Assembly (NCBI RefSeq): GCF_017562075.2
Contig: NC_054083.1
Coordinates: 33,158,755-33,222,754 of the forward strand
Direction of reading: 5' to 3'
Length of the DNA stretch: 64,000 nt
DNA from: Anopheles merus
Lineage: Eukaryota > Arthropoda > Insecta > Diptera > Culicidae
Part shown: positions 1 to 11,386 of the stretch, in pieces
How the letters are laid out: each line of letters starts with the position of its first letter
Position numbering within the stretch: the first letter of the stretch is position 1
Made by a program: the position numbers and the translations under genes
The notes under the pieces: model-generated
What the model saw: the letters and a program-made list of their open reading frames with translations, nothing else
Databases searched by the model: none
Told to the model about the DNA's origin: nothing

Positions 1-1890
1 AACCACCAAGCGTGTTCTGATCGACACTGTTGGGAATCGATCGATGCAACACAAATCGGCACATGTGAAGCGTGTGAAGCTGCAACTGCTTTCTACTCTG
101 CCGAGTCGTTCTACGATGTCGTGCCGAATGTATGAAATTATAAAATTGCCCCCCTTATGGTCCTGCCCTCGGAATGCGAGCCTCGAATGTCGAAGCGCTC
201 TAATGTACCTACCGGCTCTTAATCTAAGCAGTACCTACCTCCTCCCCAACAGCCCACACGCCCATGGCCTTGAAATCCTTGATCCAGGCCAGCACACCAA
301 CACCGGATGCATAAGCATGAGAACCGAGAATGCCGGCAGAGTGGCAGATCCCAATTCCCAATCCCGGAACGAGACTAGAATGCAAATGTAGAGCTTTATC
401 TACAGCCTGCCAGAAAAAGGGGTACTACTACTAGCTTTTCTCGCTGCCTACCCCGCGTTGGATGCCCTGTTTGCTCTCCCCGGAACACCACGAAAGGCAA
501 AATGCGGAGCACGAGAGCGAGAGAGAGAGACAGAAACAAATGGTAGACTATAATTGAAAAAGGTTCCGGTAATGCTTTCGTCGCAAAACCGGGCTTTCAG
601 TTTTATGCACGGTCACTGTTCTCTGCCGATTATGGCGGCCAGCGATGGTGATAATGACCGTGGGGTAGAATGCTTTCGCCTAAACTAATGCCCACAGCAG
701 CAGTAACTTAGGCCAGTGTGGAAAATAGGGGAAGAACACACACGCTCACTGTTGAACATGCTGCGCGAGACATGTTTACTCTAGTTGAGTGTGTTTGTGG
801 GTTTTTTACCAATAAAGTGATACGATTTTTCATTTACACATAAAACATTCTAAAGCGCTCACCTTGTTTGTGATGCATGGCTTACGATTGATCAATATCA
901 ATGGACCTGTATGCGTGTGTGTGTGTTTTTTTTATATTATTATTTACTTTGCTGTTGAATCACCAACCACGGCATACACAGACGCACACCCCCTTTTGAC
1001 CGCCAGTCTGAGGCAAAACTCATTTTTCTCTGACCCGCAACAAAGGTACACACTTCAAAAGAAATCCTAATTTTTCGCTAACCTCAACAAACGTGTCCCT
1101 TTTCATCGTTTTACGTAGGCGAGCACTCCTTCCGCTCTGGGTTGAAAGCAAAATTACACTTTTCACTTGGAGACCGTACCCGGGCAAGCAAAAAAGGAAG
1201 CCCTACTACCAGCAACGCGAACTGGGTATGTACAGTAAGTGATAAAATTGATAGGATTTTAGTATATATTCTTTATACATAACTTTAAAATGAAAATCTT
1301 TCTTCTCACAGTTTTGTGATGAGCCGCCAATAGAAAACAAAACATAGAAATGCGTGTTGTGCAGAGGTTTTGTTTTGCGGGTTGCATACTTTATGGCGGC
1401 TAAAATATCTATTTGTAGAACACATGACAGTTAAAATATTGATCACATAAACACAAACCATTTTCTAATCTTTGTGAATAGTTTATAAACAGTTGTTTAT
1501 TATCTCGGTGGGTTCTACCTGTCAGAATGTTTTTTCCGTTTAATTTTAAATTACACGATAAATAATTCCAATATTGAGTTGGATTTTGAAACAAGAGCAC
1601 TTAACAAATATTAGACCGACAATTACAACATAAACATAAGGAAGAAAAAGTTGTTAGTAACTGACATTCGTAGATGGCATTTATTAGTAGCTGACGTCAA
1701 ATTCTGTAAATGGGGTCCCTTCACGATTCTAGTCAGTTTTTTGTATGGAGTTTGACAGTTGGAGACTGAAATCATGTAAACACTCCGTACAAAATCACAC
1801 ACAAAACTAGCCTGCAATTTTCAGTCTAGATTATTCTAGCCTCAAAGCTAGAATTAGATTCGAGTACCTGCTCGAAAAATGGCAAAACAA
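1..1890. other. non-coding flank, no gene seen
   Basis: No exon-like open stretch or protein family is recognisable on either strand. The left 1.2 kb is of mixed composition with a short GA run near 526-540. From about 1230 the DNA becomes A/T-rich. A weak inverted match (TTCTAGC near 1834 and GCTAGAA near 1847) lies close to the edge of a possible small repeat element. Part of a long intron or an intergenic region cannot be excluded, because no anchoring exon lies to the left. Confidence 0.5.
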
Positions 1891-2240
1891 GGTGATGTTT
1901 ACATTTATCCCAAGGTGAATTAAAAATATCAGGTGATGGAATCCAGAATCAAAGTGTATGTAGTCCAGGTGGTCTCATAGCATGTTTTTATAACCAAATT
2001 TGAATATCACTTTTTGACAGGATGGTTGAAAACTGTTGTTCAAACAAGCTTTCTGGAGGCTTTACGAATACACAAAACACTCTTAAAATCTTCATTCAGA
2101 AACAGAAGCGATAAAAATCAGCCTTCTAAATTCATACACCTTGGGATAAGCCCACCTGTATATTGTACCCACTACGATAGCTGCTCGAAAACTGCTATAC
2201 AATGCAAACAGCTGATAGGCTGAAATTTCAGCCTACGAAC
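1890..2240. mobile_element. possible degraded MITE-like element
   Basis: An A/T-rich block in which TTATCCCAAGGTG near 1907 recurs as its reverse complement near 2139-2151, about 230 bp apart. The block ends in a palindromic GGCTGAAATTTCAGCC near 2219-2234. Paired inverted copies at this spacing in an otherwise unique flank suggest a miniature inverted-repeat element. No target-site duplication or complete terminal repeat was found, so the call is tentative and the ends are approximate. Confidence 0.3.
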
Positions 2241-5200
2241 TTAAAACGGAAAGGCCCCCAACAGTAGTAAATAACCAAAGTACTGCTTTTTCCATTACTT
2301 ACGGAACACATATTTTCCAATGGTTTACCATTTTTGAAACTCACTGTACCTTTCGTACTAACTATCCAGAAAATGAAGAGGGAAAGAGATACACACACAG
2401 CGAGAAAGAGAGAGGGAGACTCCAAACTGCAAACTCCAATCTAACCTTCAATCGCCGGATTTTGGGTTTTCGTTCCGCAAGACCTGACGGAGGCTAAATA
2501 AATAACGACCAGACACACGCGCTCACATACACACACACATATATACAGCCCGATAAAACCCGGTAAGCTTTTCCACCGATGCGGGTACCTTGACAGGTCA
2601 GAAAAACTTTACCACACTTGCCACAACCACACACAACACCAGTCCAGGATAACCATATCTATCTGGCGTGTATGTGCTTGTTGTTTTTGTTTTTTTTAGG
2701 GCCTGTTTCTCAAAAACTCTACACCGGACATCTCAGCCAGAGTTTGTTACAATCCCAAAAAGAAAAAAAACATAAATGGACAAACCTTCCGGGACCTCCC
2801 GGAAAATCAATGTTGAATAATGTTCGCCCTGTTCGCAGCAACATCCTTCAGCTGGAAATAAATGCCAGAAAGCTTCCCGGTTGACGGTCAGGGCCAATGT
2901 CGGGCCGCGGATGTTTGCCATGGTGATGAATAGGTGACATTTCCTCCACCACCACGCGCTCCCGAGGGAAAACAGGCAGGTCGAGACGGAGCCCATTTGC
3001 TTGGCTGGCTTTTTTTTCTTTTAAGGGCGACTTTTTGGAGAATTCACCCTAAGCGGAAAATTCCACGAGCCTTGTACCGTCTTATTTTTAGGTCTAAGTG
3101 CGCCAGAAATCAGATGCCGGTTTAATCTTATCCCGTGTTATGCCTCTCGGTTGATGTTCAACGGTGTGCAAAAGCAGGAGGATGATCATCGTCATCGCAA
3201 ACCAGCAAAGTCCGGCGGAGCGTGATGACGCAAAATTAGCTAACAGTTTGTTTTTTTATGTGTCCGCACTTTGTGGCTGTGCGTTATCTGTCCCCTTCGA
3301 TCGGCACGCACACAGCCTTTTGGGGGGGCAAAAAAATCGACTGAGACTGAAGGAAAGAATCTTGCCCTGCCATTTCCAAAGAACTGGTTCCACCTTGAAC
3401 GAAAGCAAAAGATGGGGAAAAAACATCTCGGACACGCTTGCAGGAGAGCAAGTTTGCTGAATAGTAACAATTATCGAGCGAATAAAACCGATGAACTATA
3501 CACCACCAGGTGGTCGGGAAGCAGCTGTGTGCAGCATGCTGTGCTCATCGCGTAAAACGACACCCGAAGTTGACGTTCGCGAGGGACCGTCAGCTTCTTC
3601 GGATGGGACGAATGAACCCCGCCAAATGACACATTCCATTGAACTGCTCGACCATCCTGAACCGTAACGGACAACATTTGCGTCCACAATCATGATGAAA
3701 CTTTGTCAATCCAAATGTCCGGCTGAATTTGCTTGCCCCGCGTCATCGACACAAAAGATTGCGTATTGAACCGTATTATAGACGACGCACATTTTATCTG
3801 TATTTTTAGAGAAAATTAATTTTCATTCTACCCTGACAAAAGTGACCTTTTAAAAGCGTGTAGGACGGCAAGACAAATTACCGATTTGGTGCTCCGCCAA
3901 TGACACATTCTTGACAAGAGAAGCGCTGATTGCAACACGGCGGGCGTTTATATTCAGTGCCAGCCCATTTAAAGCACACTCCAATGGTGTGGTAGCCCTG
4001 CTAAGCTCTCGGTACTCAGCAGCAATGTTGAAAGATATAACTCAAACTTTAACCTTACACCGCCGGCACCACACTCCAAGCCGGCGTGCGCGGTTAAGTG
4101 AAATCACTGACACACCATTGACCGTCCACTTTATGGTCACAACTTCCAGCAAAAACGACATCGTACACATCCGCAAAACGCCGTCAGCATGCGGCTCCAG
4201 CTTCGCTTCTCTTTTCGCTGACCCACTCCCATCCCCTCCCTGCACAGCAACTAACTTTTTTCATTTAACTCGGATTATGAAGCATTTCAACTGAATCGTT
4301 TCCCCGCTCGGCGAGCGCTCGGAAGCTTTTCGATGAGGAAGCTTTTCGCTAACGTGCTCTGGTGCTCCCGCTGCTGTCTCTTGCACTCCTCCCACTTTGG
4401 GTATAAACTGAACTGAGCAGGCTGAAAAGAGAGAGAAAGATACACTGCACGACTACTAACACGGATTGTTTCGAAGTACGCGCGTGAGTGATTTGTCCGA
4501 CGGATTGCACACACGTTTTCCCAGTGACGACGATGTCGACGTTTTACGACGTAATTCAATCAAACAGCGCCTGACCCGTCCCGTCGCTCCCTTCCCACAT
4601 CGTACCATCACATCATGGCAGTGGGGGGGGGAGTGTGTTCGAAGAAGTTCAAAGTAAACTCACCCCTCGGACCGAGAGCAGAGTACATAAACAATTTTAC
4701 TTTACCATCCACCGTCTATTTGCTTCACCACGGTCAGACGGTCGGTCAACCGGTTTGGGGGGACGTTTTGCAAGTTACTGGGAGGTAACCACCGCGTGTG
4801 GCAGAGTCGATGCATTGCAAATTCTGGTACGAGCAGAATGAAAAGGCAGAAAGAAATATGACCAACGACTGGCGGGCGTGTGTTTGACAGACTGCGCAAA
4901 TAACTGACGCTGGAAGTTTGGTTAGGTTCTCGTTGGCGTGCCCGCACCCAGTACACGCACTGAGCAGTCGGGGTAGATTCGGATTCAGTGGTTTCGGAAC
5001 CCAGTTAGCAAGATTATCTTGCTGACAAAATTTTGCTGCAATTAATTTACATTCCTCTCAAACAGCCAGGCTGCATCACAATGTGCATGCTTAAAGCGAG
5101 AAAGCACAATTTTCGATTTACGACCTTCCCGCCGTTTCATCGTCCAATACGGAACATGCGAATGTGTTAGGATTTTGATCAGTAAAATTACACTATAATA
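2241..5200. other. non-coding region with simple repeats
   Basis: No gene supported. The stretch holds a (CA)n run near 2520-2545, several poly-A/T runs and scattered GA tracts. Open frames here are short, overlap each other on both strands and show no recognisable domain. Confidence 0.45.
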
Positions 5201-5241
5201 CGAACCCTTCATTCTGCTCACTTTTGGCCTGTGCCGTGGAC

Positions 5242-5255
5242 CTGGGAATTCCCAG
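5242..5255. promoter_or_regulatory. perfect palindrome containing a kB (Rel/Dorsal-type) site
   Basis: CTGGGAATTCCCAG is a perfect 14-bp palindrome. Its core GGGAATTCCC (5244-5253) fits the GGG-W-n-n-YYCC consensus bound by Rel/NF-kB factors such as Dorsal or REL1. Function is inferred from sequence only; no adjacent gene start is visible within several kilobases. Confidence 0.35.
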
Positions 5256-5504
5256 CTCGGATGGTAAGCCAGTCGGCTGGTTTTGAAGCAATTTTTGGAG
5301 AGTTTGAGGTTTTGAGGCCCATTGCTAAAGCTTTCGAACCCACCCTGTTGTTAAAGAAGTTGCGATGAGTGTAACCTCCTAAGTAATCCACGCTGGCATA
5401 GGCGTTTATGTTTCAAGATAGCAATGCTATCCAAACATTCCCCTACACGAGAACGGTGAAAAGGAAAACGGTGTCAGCAGACGGAAATAGTGCTCATAGT
5501 ATCA

Positions 5505-5527
5505 CAGTTATAACCAAGTTATAACTG
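5505..5527. repeat. perfect 10-bp inverted repeat with 3-bp spacer
   Basis: CAGTTATAAC, then CAA, then GTTATAACTG: both arms match perfectly. This could be a dimeric transcription-factor site or a small hairpin. It lies 250 bp from the kB palindrome. Confidence 0.6.
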
Positions 5528-7110
5528 GTCAAAACGCACTACAACATACGGGCACACCCTCAGCCCTAACTCGTCAACACGCCTAGCGACAAGCTGACTT
5601 TGTCTTTGTCTTTTGAAGAATCAAACTATCGGAGAGTACTCTGCTATAAGGGATGAACCGGGAACCCTGTGATGACCACACGATAAAAGTTTGAGACTGA
5701 GCCGAGGGATGGTGGAGCTTTTCAACGAATCAATATGTAGCATGTGGTCAGCAGCTACTTCTTCCTACAAACTACTGTAATGCTTCCGCCACACCCATTT
5801 CTAGGCCAAATCCAGCAATTACAAAGCACAGCAGATCCTCAAGAACTTTGGAATGCTACCAGCAAGTAAAGCTTTGCTCGTTACTTGTTATTCCAGCTGG
5901 CCGCTGTACACGCTGTCTCCTAACTGCCCGGAAGGAATGTAAGTCCCTGCTGCCATTCTTCTTGCCTGCACCCCCCCCCCCCCCCCCAACGAGTAGCGCA
6001 CAATAATGTCTGATGAATGATAAGCCCCAAAGCACAAAGTAATTACACCACCCATCGCTTTCGTTTCTGCTCGATCCGGCGGACATCCACCAACGTGGTC
6101 ACTATATAACGTGATAATGCCTGATTCTAAGCGCAAAGCTAATCACAAATTCCCCGTAAGTCCGGTCGCTGCTCCTCCAACTCCCTTGAGTGATTTTATT
6201 TCATTGTTTGAGAATTCGCCGAAACCCCAAAACTGCTCTCGCTCTCTTTCTCCAGTTACAAAACGGCTCGTTTTGTACATAATACACAATTGTTCCTCAC
6301 CTGAATAGTTCAAAGAAATTAAAATGGAAAATGCAAAAGTGAGCTTGCTTGCTTTCTACCTGCCCTTTTTGACAGCATTTGATTCTCAAAAAAAATCTTA
6401 GAAAAGCAAAAAACAATCTTCACGTGCCACGGATTCTTTTCCCTCAGTCTCTCCCTTTTACGTCGATGCTCCGCTCTCTCCTCGCTTTCGCCTGAATGCC
6501 TTTTGTTGAAGCATTATGTTTGTTTCCATGTTCTAAAACCACATTTTTAATGAAATAACAGCACAGCCGTGAGCATAGTAAAAGACCAGAGCCAGAACTC
6601 TGGCAAGTTTTGCTCCCAGGACACGGCACGTGCAATCTCTATCGCGAACACTCGCTTCCCGATGGGGCAAGCAACCCTCGGGCGACGTTGCGAAGAGCGA
6701 AACGTTACATTCTTTCGTCGCGAAAACGTTAAAATGGTCGCAAACCTTATTGCGGCGACTTACACTGGCAGCCGCTTGCTCACCATCTTCTTCTTCTAGT
6801 AGCTCGAGAATGTCAACTGTACAGCGCACAGTTTGGTGAATGAATATCCGCTTACAGTTTTTTTTTGCTTCCTCTTGCTGCCGCTTCAGCGCAATTCCCG
6901 CACGGAGGGAAGCTAGGACCAGCAGGAGGAAGCTAAATGCTGTTCCGGGTGCGTGCTAGCGTTTTCATAATGCGCGTATAATTGATTTTTATTTGCCCAT
7001 CGCGCTGCAACGGCAGCATTGATGGCGGTACGCACAGCTTAAAATGTTTCTTTAAAGTAAAAAAGGGACTTGCAACACGGCGAGCAGCAGACAAGCAGCT
7101 ACATAACCTT
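5528..7110. other. non-coding region with a C17 tract
   Basis: No gene supported. It contains an uninterrupted run of 17 C at 5971-5987, a T-rich stretch near 6860, and short open frames with no recognisable domain. Confidence 0.45.
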
Positions 7111-7111
7111 G

Positions 7112-7163
7112 TTGTTTCTTCTAGACCGACCTAACAAGAAACTTTGTTTCTTCTAGACCGACC
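7112..7163 (+). repeat. short direct duplication
   Basis: A 20-bp word beginning TTGTTTCTTCTAGACC occurs at 7112-7131 and again at 7144-7163, a 32-bp period. It is a local tandem duplication with no coding content. Confidence 0.7.
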
Positions 7164-7539
7164 GTGCGAAGCCCCTGCAATGAGAGCGTTTTTCACATTT
7201 TCTATAGAGTTGTCCCAGCAGTGAATATGGAAGATGAGGCGGCAGTCGGCCAGTATTGTTCCAGAACCGTAAAAATAGTCATTAGTTATGTTGAAAACTT
7301 TAAGAAAGACGCTGTAAACAAGCATTGCCTCATTGCTTTAACTACATGATCCTTAGATGCGGCAGTCAATCGACTTAGATGTAATCCTGATATAAGAGAA
7401 CTCCACCAACTAACCCACTATTGGGATCTTTGACGATACTACGCACAAAAGGCGGACATAACACGTAACTCGACGACAGCGGTACTCATTCATGGCTTAA
7501 TTCCTCTACATAAGTTTCCATGTTCGACTCTCTTCAGAG

Positions 7540-7652
7540 GGTAACGCTTATAGCTTATACCTTCACACCCGATATCTTACACATACAGAAGGTAACGCTT
7601 ATAACTCACAACAACCTTATACCTTCACATCCGATATCTTACACATCCACAA
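7540..7652 (+). repeat. diverged tandem duplication
   Basis: Two adjacent copies of about 51 and 62 bp each start with GGTAACGCTTATA and end near GATATCTTACACAT. The second copy has a short insertion after its first 13 bases. It is non-coding. Confidence 0.65.
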
Positions 7653-10600
7653 CATCACCGATTACACAAACTTCTTGCAAGCTACTGATAGTATTTTTTG
7701 CGCTGTCATTGTCCAATGAAACAACGAAAACCATCGAACTTGAACCAATACAACGAAGAAACTAAAAAAAAAGCATTTTTGTCTATCTTAAGCCGGCATT
7801 CCAGCAACATGACATGTGGATCAGGATCTTGATCCCACGAAAATTGATTGTCATCCAGCCCGGGAAGCTGGATCGCACCGAACAGGGACAGGGATGATGC
7901 TGACACTTTTTATTTATCCCAACCGATGTCATACAACCGAGAAGGGGGGAAAACACGAGGCCAGCACCAGGATTCTGGTATCCAGGTAAAGGGTCCGCGG
8001 GCTGCTGTCCAGCTAAACACATACAAACACACACACACACATATATTCCCTTTTAAGGGACGAGACAGTAAGCCATCCCTTTTCGCTGGGATCATCGCCC
8101 TAGCTGAAAACCGACACTAAACGTGAGGTAATGAAGCGAGCCAACCGATCTCCGCAAGGTCACAAACACACGCAAAAAGAAAAAAAATGGCGGCACAAGG
8201 ATGAGGTGACTCGGAAGATTCCGGTTGACCAAACCAGCTCCGGCGTTGTACAACGTTTTCGAAAGGATTGTACAAACCCATTTCCCGGGGTTGGCTTGAC
8301 TTCTTCCACTCCAGGAAGTTCTTAGCTGGTGTGTGAGAGTTTTTGAAAAAAAAAATCTTATGGAAAGGGGCGCATTAGTTGGGACTTTCCACTAAAAGGC
8401 GGAGTGTTATACAGCGTTAGCTTATCGTTGTATGTGCAGTATATAATCAAAGGAAGAGAGTAAAATGATGTGTTTGCGTTCTCTTATACAAATACTAACT
8501 ACTTGTTGTCTATTTTAACGATATATGCAACAGTTGCGAGAAGCTGACATTAAATTTAACAAAAAATCAACCTTTAACTAATGCTTCAACTGGCAACATT
8601 CCCACAACACAGTTGTCGATCCGCACATTCATGCGCGCAGCTATTCAGTAGGAAAATGTTTATCCTTCCTTACAAATGGAAGGACAAAAAACGGAAAACA
8701 TCAATGCCGTTGACAGGCGACAAATAATAAACCGAAACGTGCAAGCACTCCCGCCGTCAAACGGCGTTTGATTAGTTCGTGTACAGGTGCAACATAACAT
8801 AACGCCGAACGCCACCTCGCAGGCCCGAACGGGCCCAACAACTGGGAAATGTGCCCAGTATCGCTAAGGATGTTACCCCGGCTCGATATGTTCTTAGCCA
8901 CAGGCGTGCCAAAGCCAACCCGTGCCGTGCGTCCGTCACTGTCCGTGCCAACCTTACACGCGTTCGGCCAGACGGCACTGGATGTCGGCACGTGTCGTAC
9001 CGTGCCCACAGCGGCATAAGCTTGACGCTCCATGAGCAAATTCTACAATTCGCTTCAAAACCACAGCGCCCGGACCGGGCGACTGTGCTTGCCTCCTGTG
9101 CCAAACACACAATTTCACAGCCTGCTGAGCGGGCGGTGTAGTCTTTCGGGCTCGGGTCCTCTTCAATCCCGCTGCTCGTTACGTTCCCGCGCCAAGAGAA
9201 CGTACTTTATCGTCCTTGCACTACACACTACTGCCCATTTTCCACTCAACTGCACTCGAGAAGCCATTTTTCATTTCCTACTCGTGCGGGACGTTGTTTT
9301 TTTTTCTTTGCGTGTGTGTTGTTGTTGCTTCTCGTCTTCTTCTTCTTCTTCCTCTACCTTCTATTACCCATCCGGTGTGATGCTGCACGTGCCCCACGCT
9401 GTACGCTATTGTAAATTCTCGGGCACGGCAGCACGCTGAAGGTCACGTTCAGCAGCACATCCACACTAACGAACTACAGGGACGGTGGTGTAGTATAGCT
9501 GGTCGTAAAGTTTTGCTAGCCCTACCGCCCAAACGGCTGGCTGGCTCGCCTGGTACCAGCTAATGGCGACGATGATGACAGGTCCCCCCCCCCCACACAC
9601 ACACACACATAAGGAAATGCCGCGCGCGTCCAGAAGTCAGCTTACCGTCATGTTGCTCGTCTCGTCTAGGATTTACGTGACGCTTTGCGTGGTGGTGGTG
9701 ACGTTGGTGGTCGGTTTTTGTTCGAGCTGACATGCCTAGCTCGCATGTCACATGAGTGTGTGTGAAGAAAGCACACTCGAGATGCCCACTCAACCACACG
9801 AAGAACGATGGATGGGCACGTAAGTCGAACCAAATGAAACGAGCGAATAAAGACGCGCGCTGATTGCGATGAGTGAGGTGTTATGCGATACCCCAAGCAA
9901 CAGCTTTTGAAAAGCTCACTTCTTATTACCTCACACCTCGCAACCTCGAGAGTGGTTGAGATCAATTTTCATGTCAAACGGAAACTGTTCGAGCAGTTCG
10001 ATCAATAGAAAGATGCTAATTGAGACTATCGCTGTGAAACGGTTGTCTCCATTTCACGATATCCAATTGCCGACAGGAGCCTGCAAACACACAAACCAAA
10101 AAGAAATCATTCACTATCTCCTCTTCAACAATCGTCCGAGTGGTGTGGCTGAGAAGATTTGCAGTGCTGGGATTATTGCACACCCATTCCGAGTGCGACA
10201 TCAGCCGAGAGCTGATGCCGTTCTTGAGAGCGAACGAAATGATGGAACTGCACACAAAAACACTAAGCTCTTCGATTGCGCACAATGCACCACGGATTTG
10301 CACGTATGGGTGAGGCATCCGCACGTCCTAAATAACGCACGATGCGCACGGTACGAATGTGTCTGCTTGTGTGTCTGTATTCCGGTGCGATAATGGGTTT
10401 CCATTGTTTTGCTCGCTGATTGAGCCACTTTTTGGAACGCATTAGTGCTACTGCTCGGCGGCTAGGGACTGCCATTTTGTCGGTCCGCTGCTTGGGAAAT
10501 AATTCGATAGAGAAAGGATTCTTGAAGGATTTAATTAAATTGTTCAGCAGCCCAGCATACGGGAACGGTACTTCTCGGAAGGAAGCACACCGAAGCTTAT

Positions 10601-10765
10601 CTAATCAATGTGATATGGGATGAAAACTGACGTGGGGATCGTATTCGGGGCGCATTCGGGGTTTTGTCAGTGCGATGACAGACAGGGGGGACACAAGGGT
10701 ATGTATTGGATTGTGTTTTGTTGTTTTCCGGTCTCCCCCACGGCCGACCGCAGTTAGAATCCTAT
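7653..10765. other. non-coding region, partly GC-rich
   Basis: No gene supported. The block 8700-9200 is GC-richer than its surroundings and carries overlapping open frames on both strands, but their translations show no domain and no splice-consistent continuation. A (CA)n tract and a C-run lie near 9585-9610. The GC-rich block could be an untranslated exon or a promoter; that is a guess. Confidence 0.35.
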
Positions 10766-10766
10766 A

Positions 10767-10891
<125 letters not shown>

Positions 10892-11030
10892 AGATAAATA
10901 ACACAAATGAAAAAAGGTATTACAGTTACACATACTAATGGTTTTTGAAGTTATGTCCAGTCATATGACAATGTTGTTGTTCTTTGATATAGAACATCTT
11001 TTTAAGCTTCTCCATTGACATATCTTGCAC

Positions 11031-11340
11031 CAAGGGTCTCCAAAGTTTTCAGTTCGAGCTTCGTAAATAACGTTCTTGAGAGCCATTTTGATGCTATATT
11101 ACGCTACTCAAAACGTTTAAATCTCGTTTTGAAACGAAAATATTAAGTCAATAGGTAGAATTTATACATCTTTCGATTATTGTAGCTTTAGTTTTGTCTT
11201 TGAAATGTAATTTTCTGATAGCAATTGAACTGTTTTATAGCAGACTTATTCATTTTATCCATTGCATCATTGCGGACCGCATTATAGGTTCTTAAAGGGC
11301 AGCATGTGGCTTAGTTTTGGTCGTAGTTTGGGAGACACTT
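11031..11340. mobile_element. hAT-like miniature element remnant
   Basis: The left end reads CAAGGGTCTCCAAAGTTTTC. The right end, reverse-complemented, reads AAGTGTCTCCCAAACTACG and continues with a GCCACATGCTGCCC-type stretch. GGTCTCCAAACT followed by a CCRCATGC-type subterminal stretch is typical of hAT-superfamily ends. The interior is A/T-rich with no transposase frame, so it is non-autonomous and old. No clean 8-bp target duplication was found. Confidence 0.5.
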
Positions 11341-11386
11341 ATCTAGATCCTGACAAATGTATATGACATGTCAGGATAATCTAGAT
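11341..11386. repeat. interrupted palindrome beside the hAT-like end
   Basis: ATCTAGATCCTGACA at 11341-11355 is mirrored by TGTCAGGAT...ATCTAGAT at 11369-11386, with a 3-bp interruption in the right arm. The structure starts exactly where the hAT-like element ends. Confidence 0.55.

Noticed and set aside
8701..9141. GC-rich overlapping open frames of about 100 codons on both strands
   Set aside because: All frames are open because of base composition; no conserved motif or splice continuation was seen.
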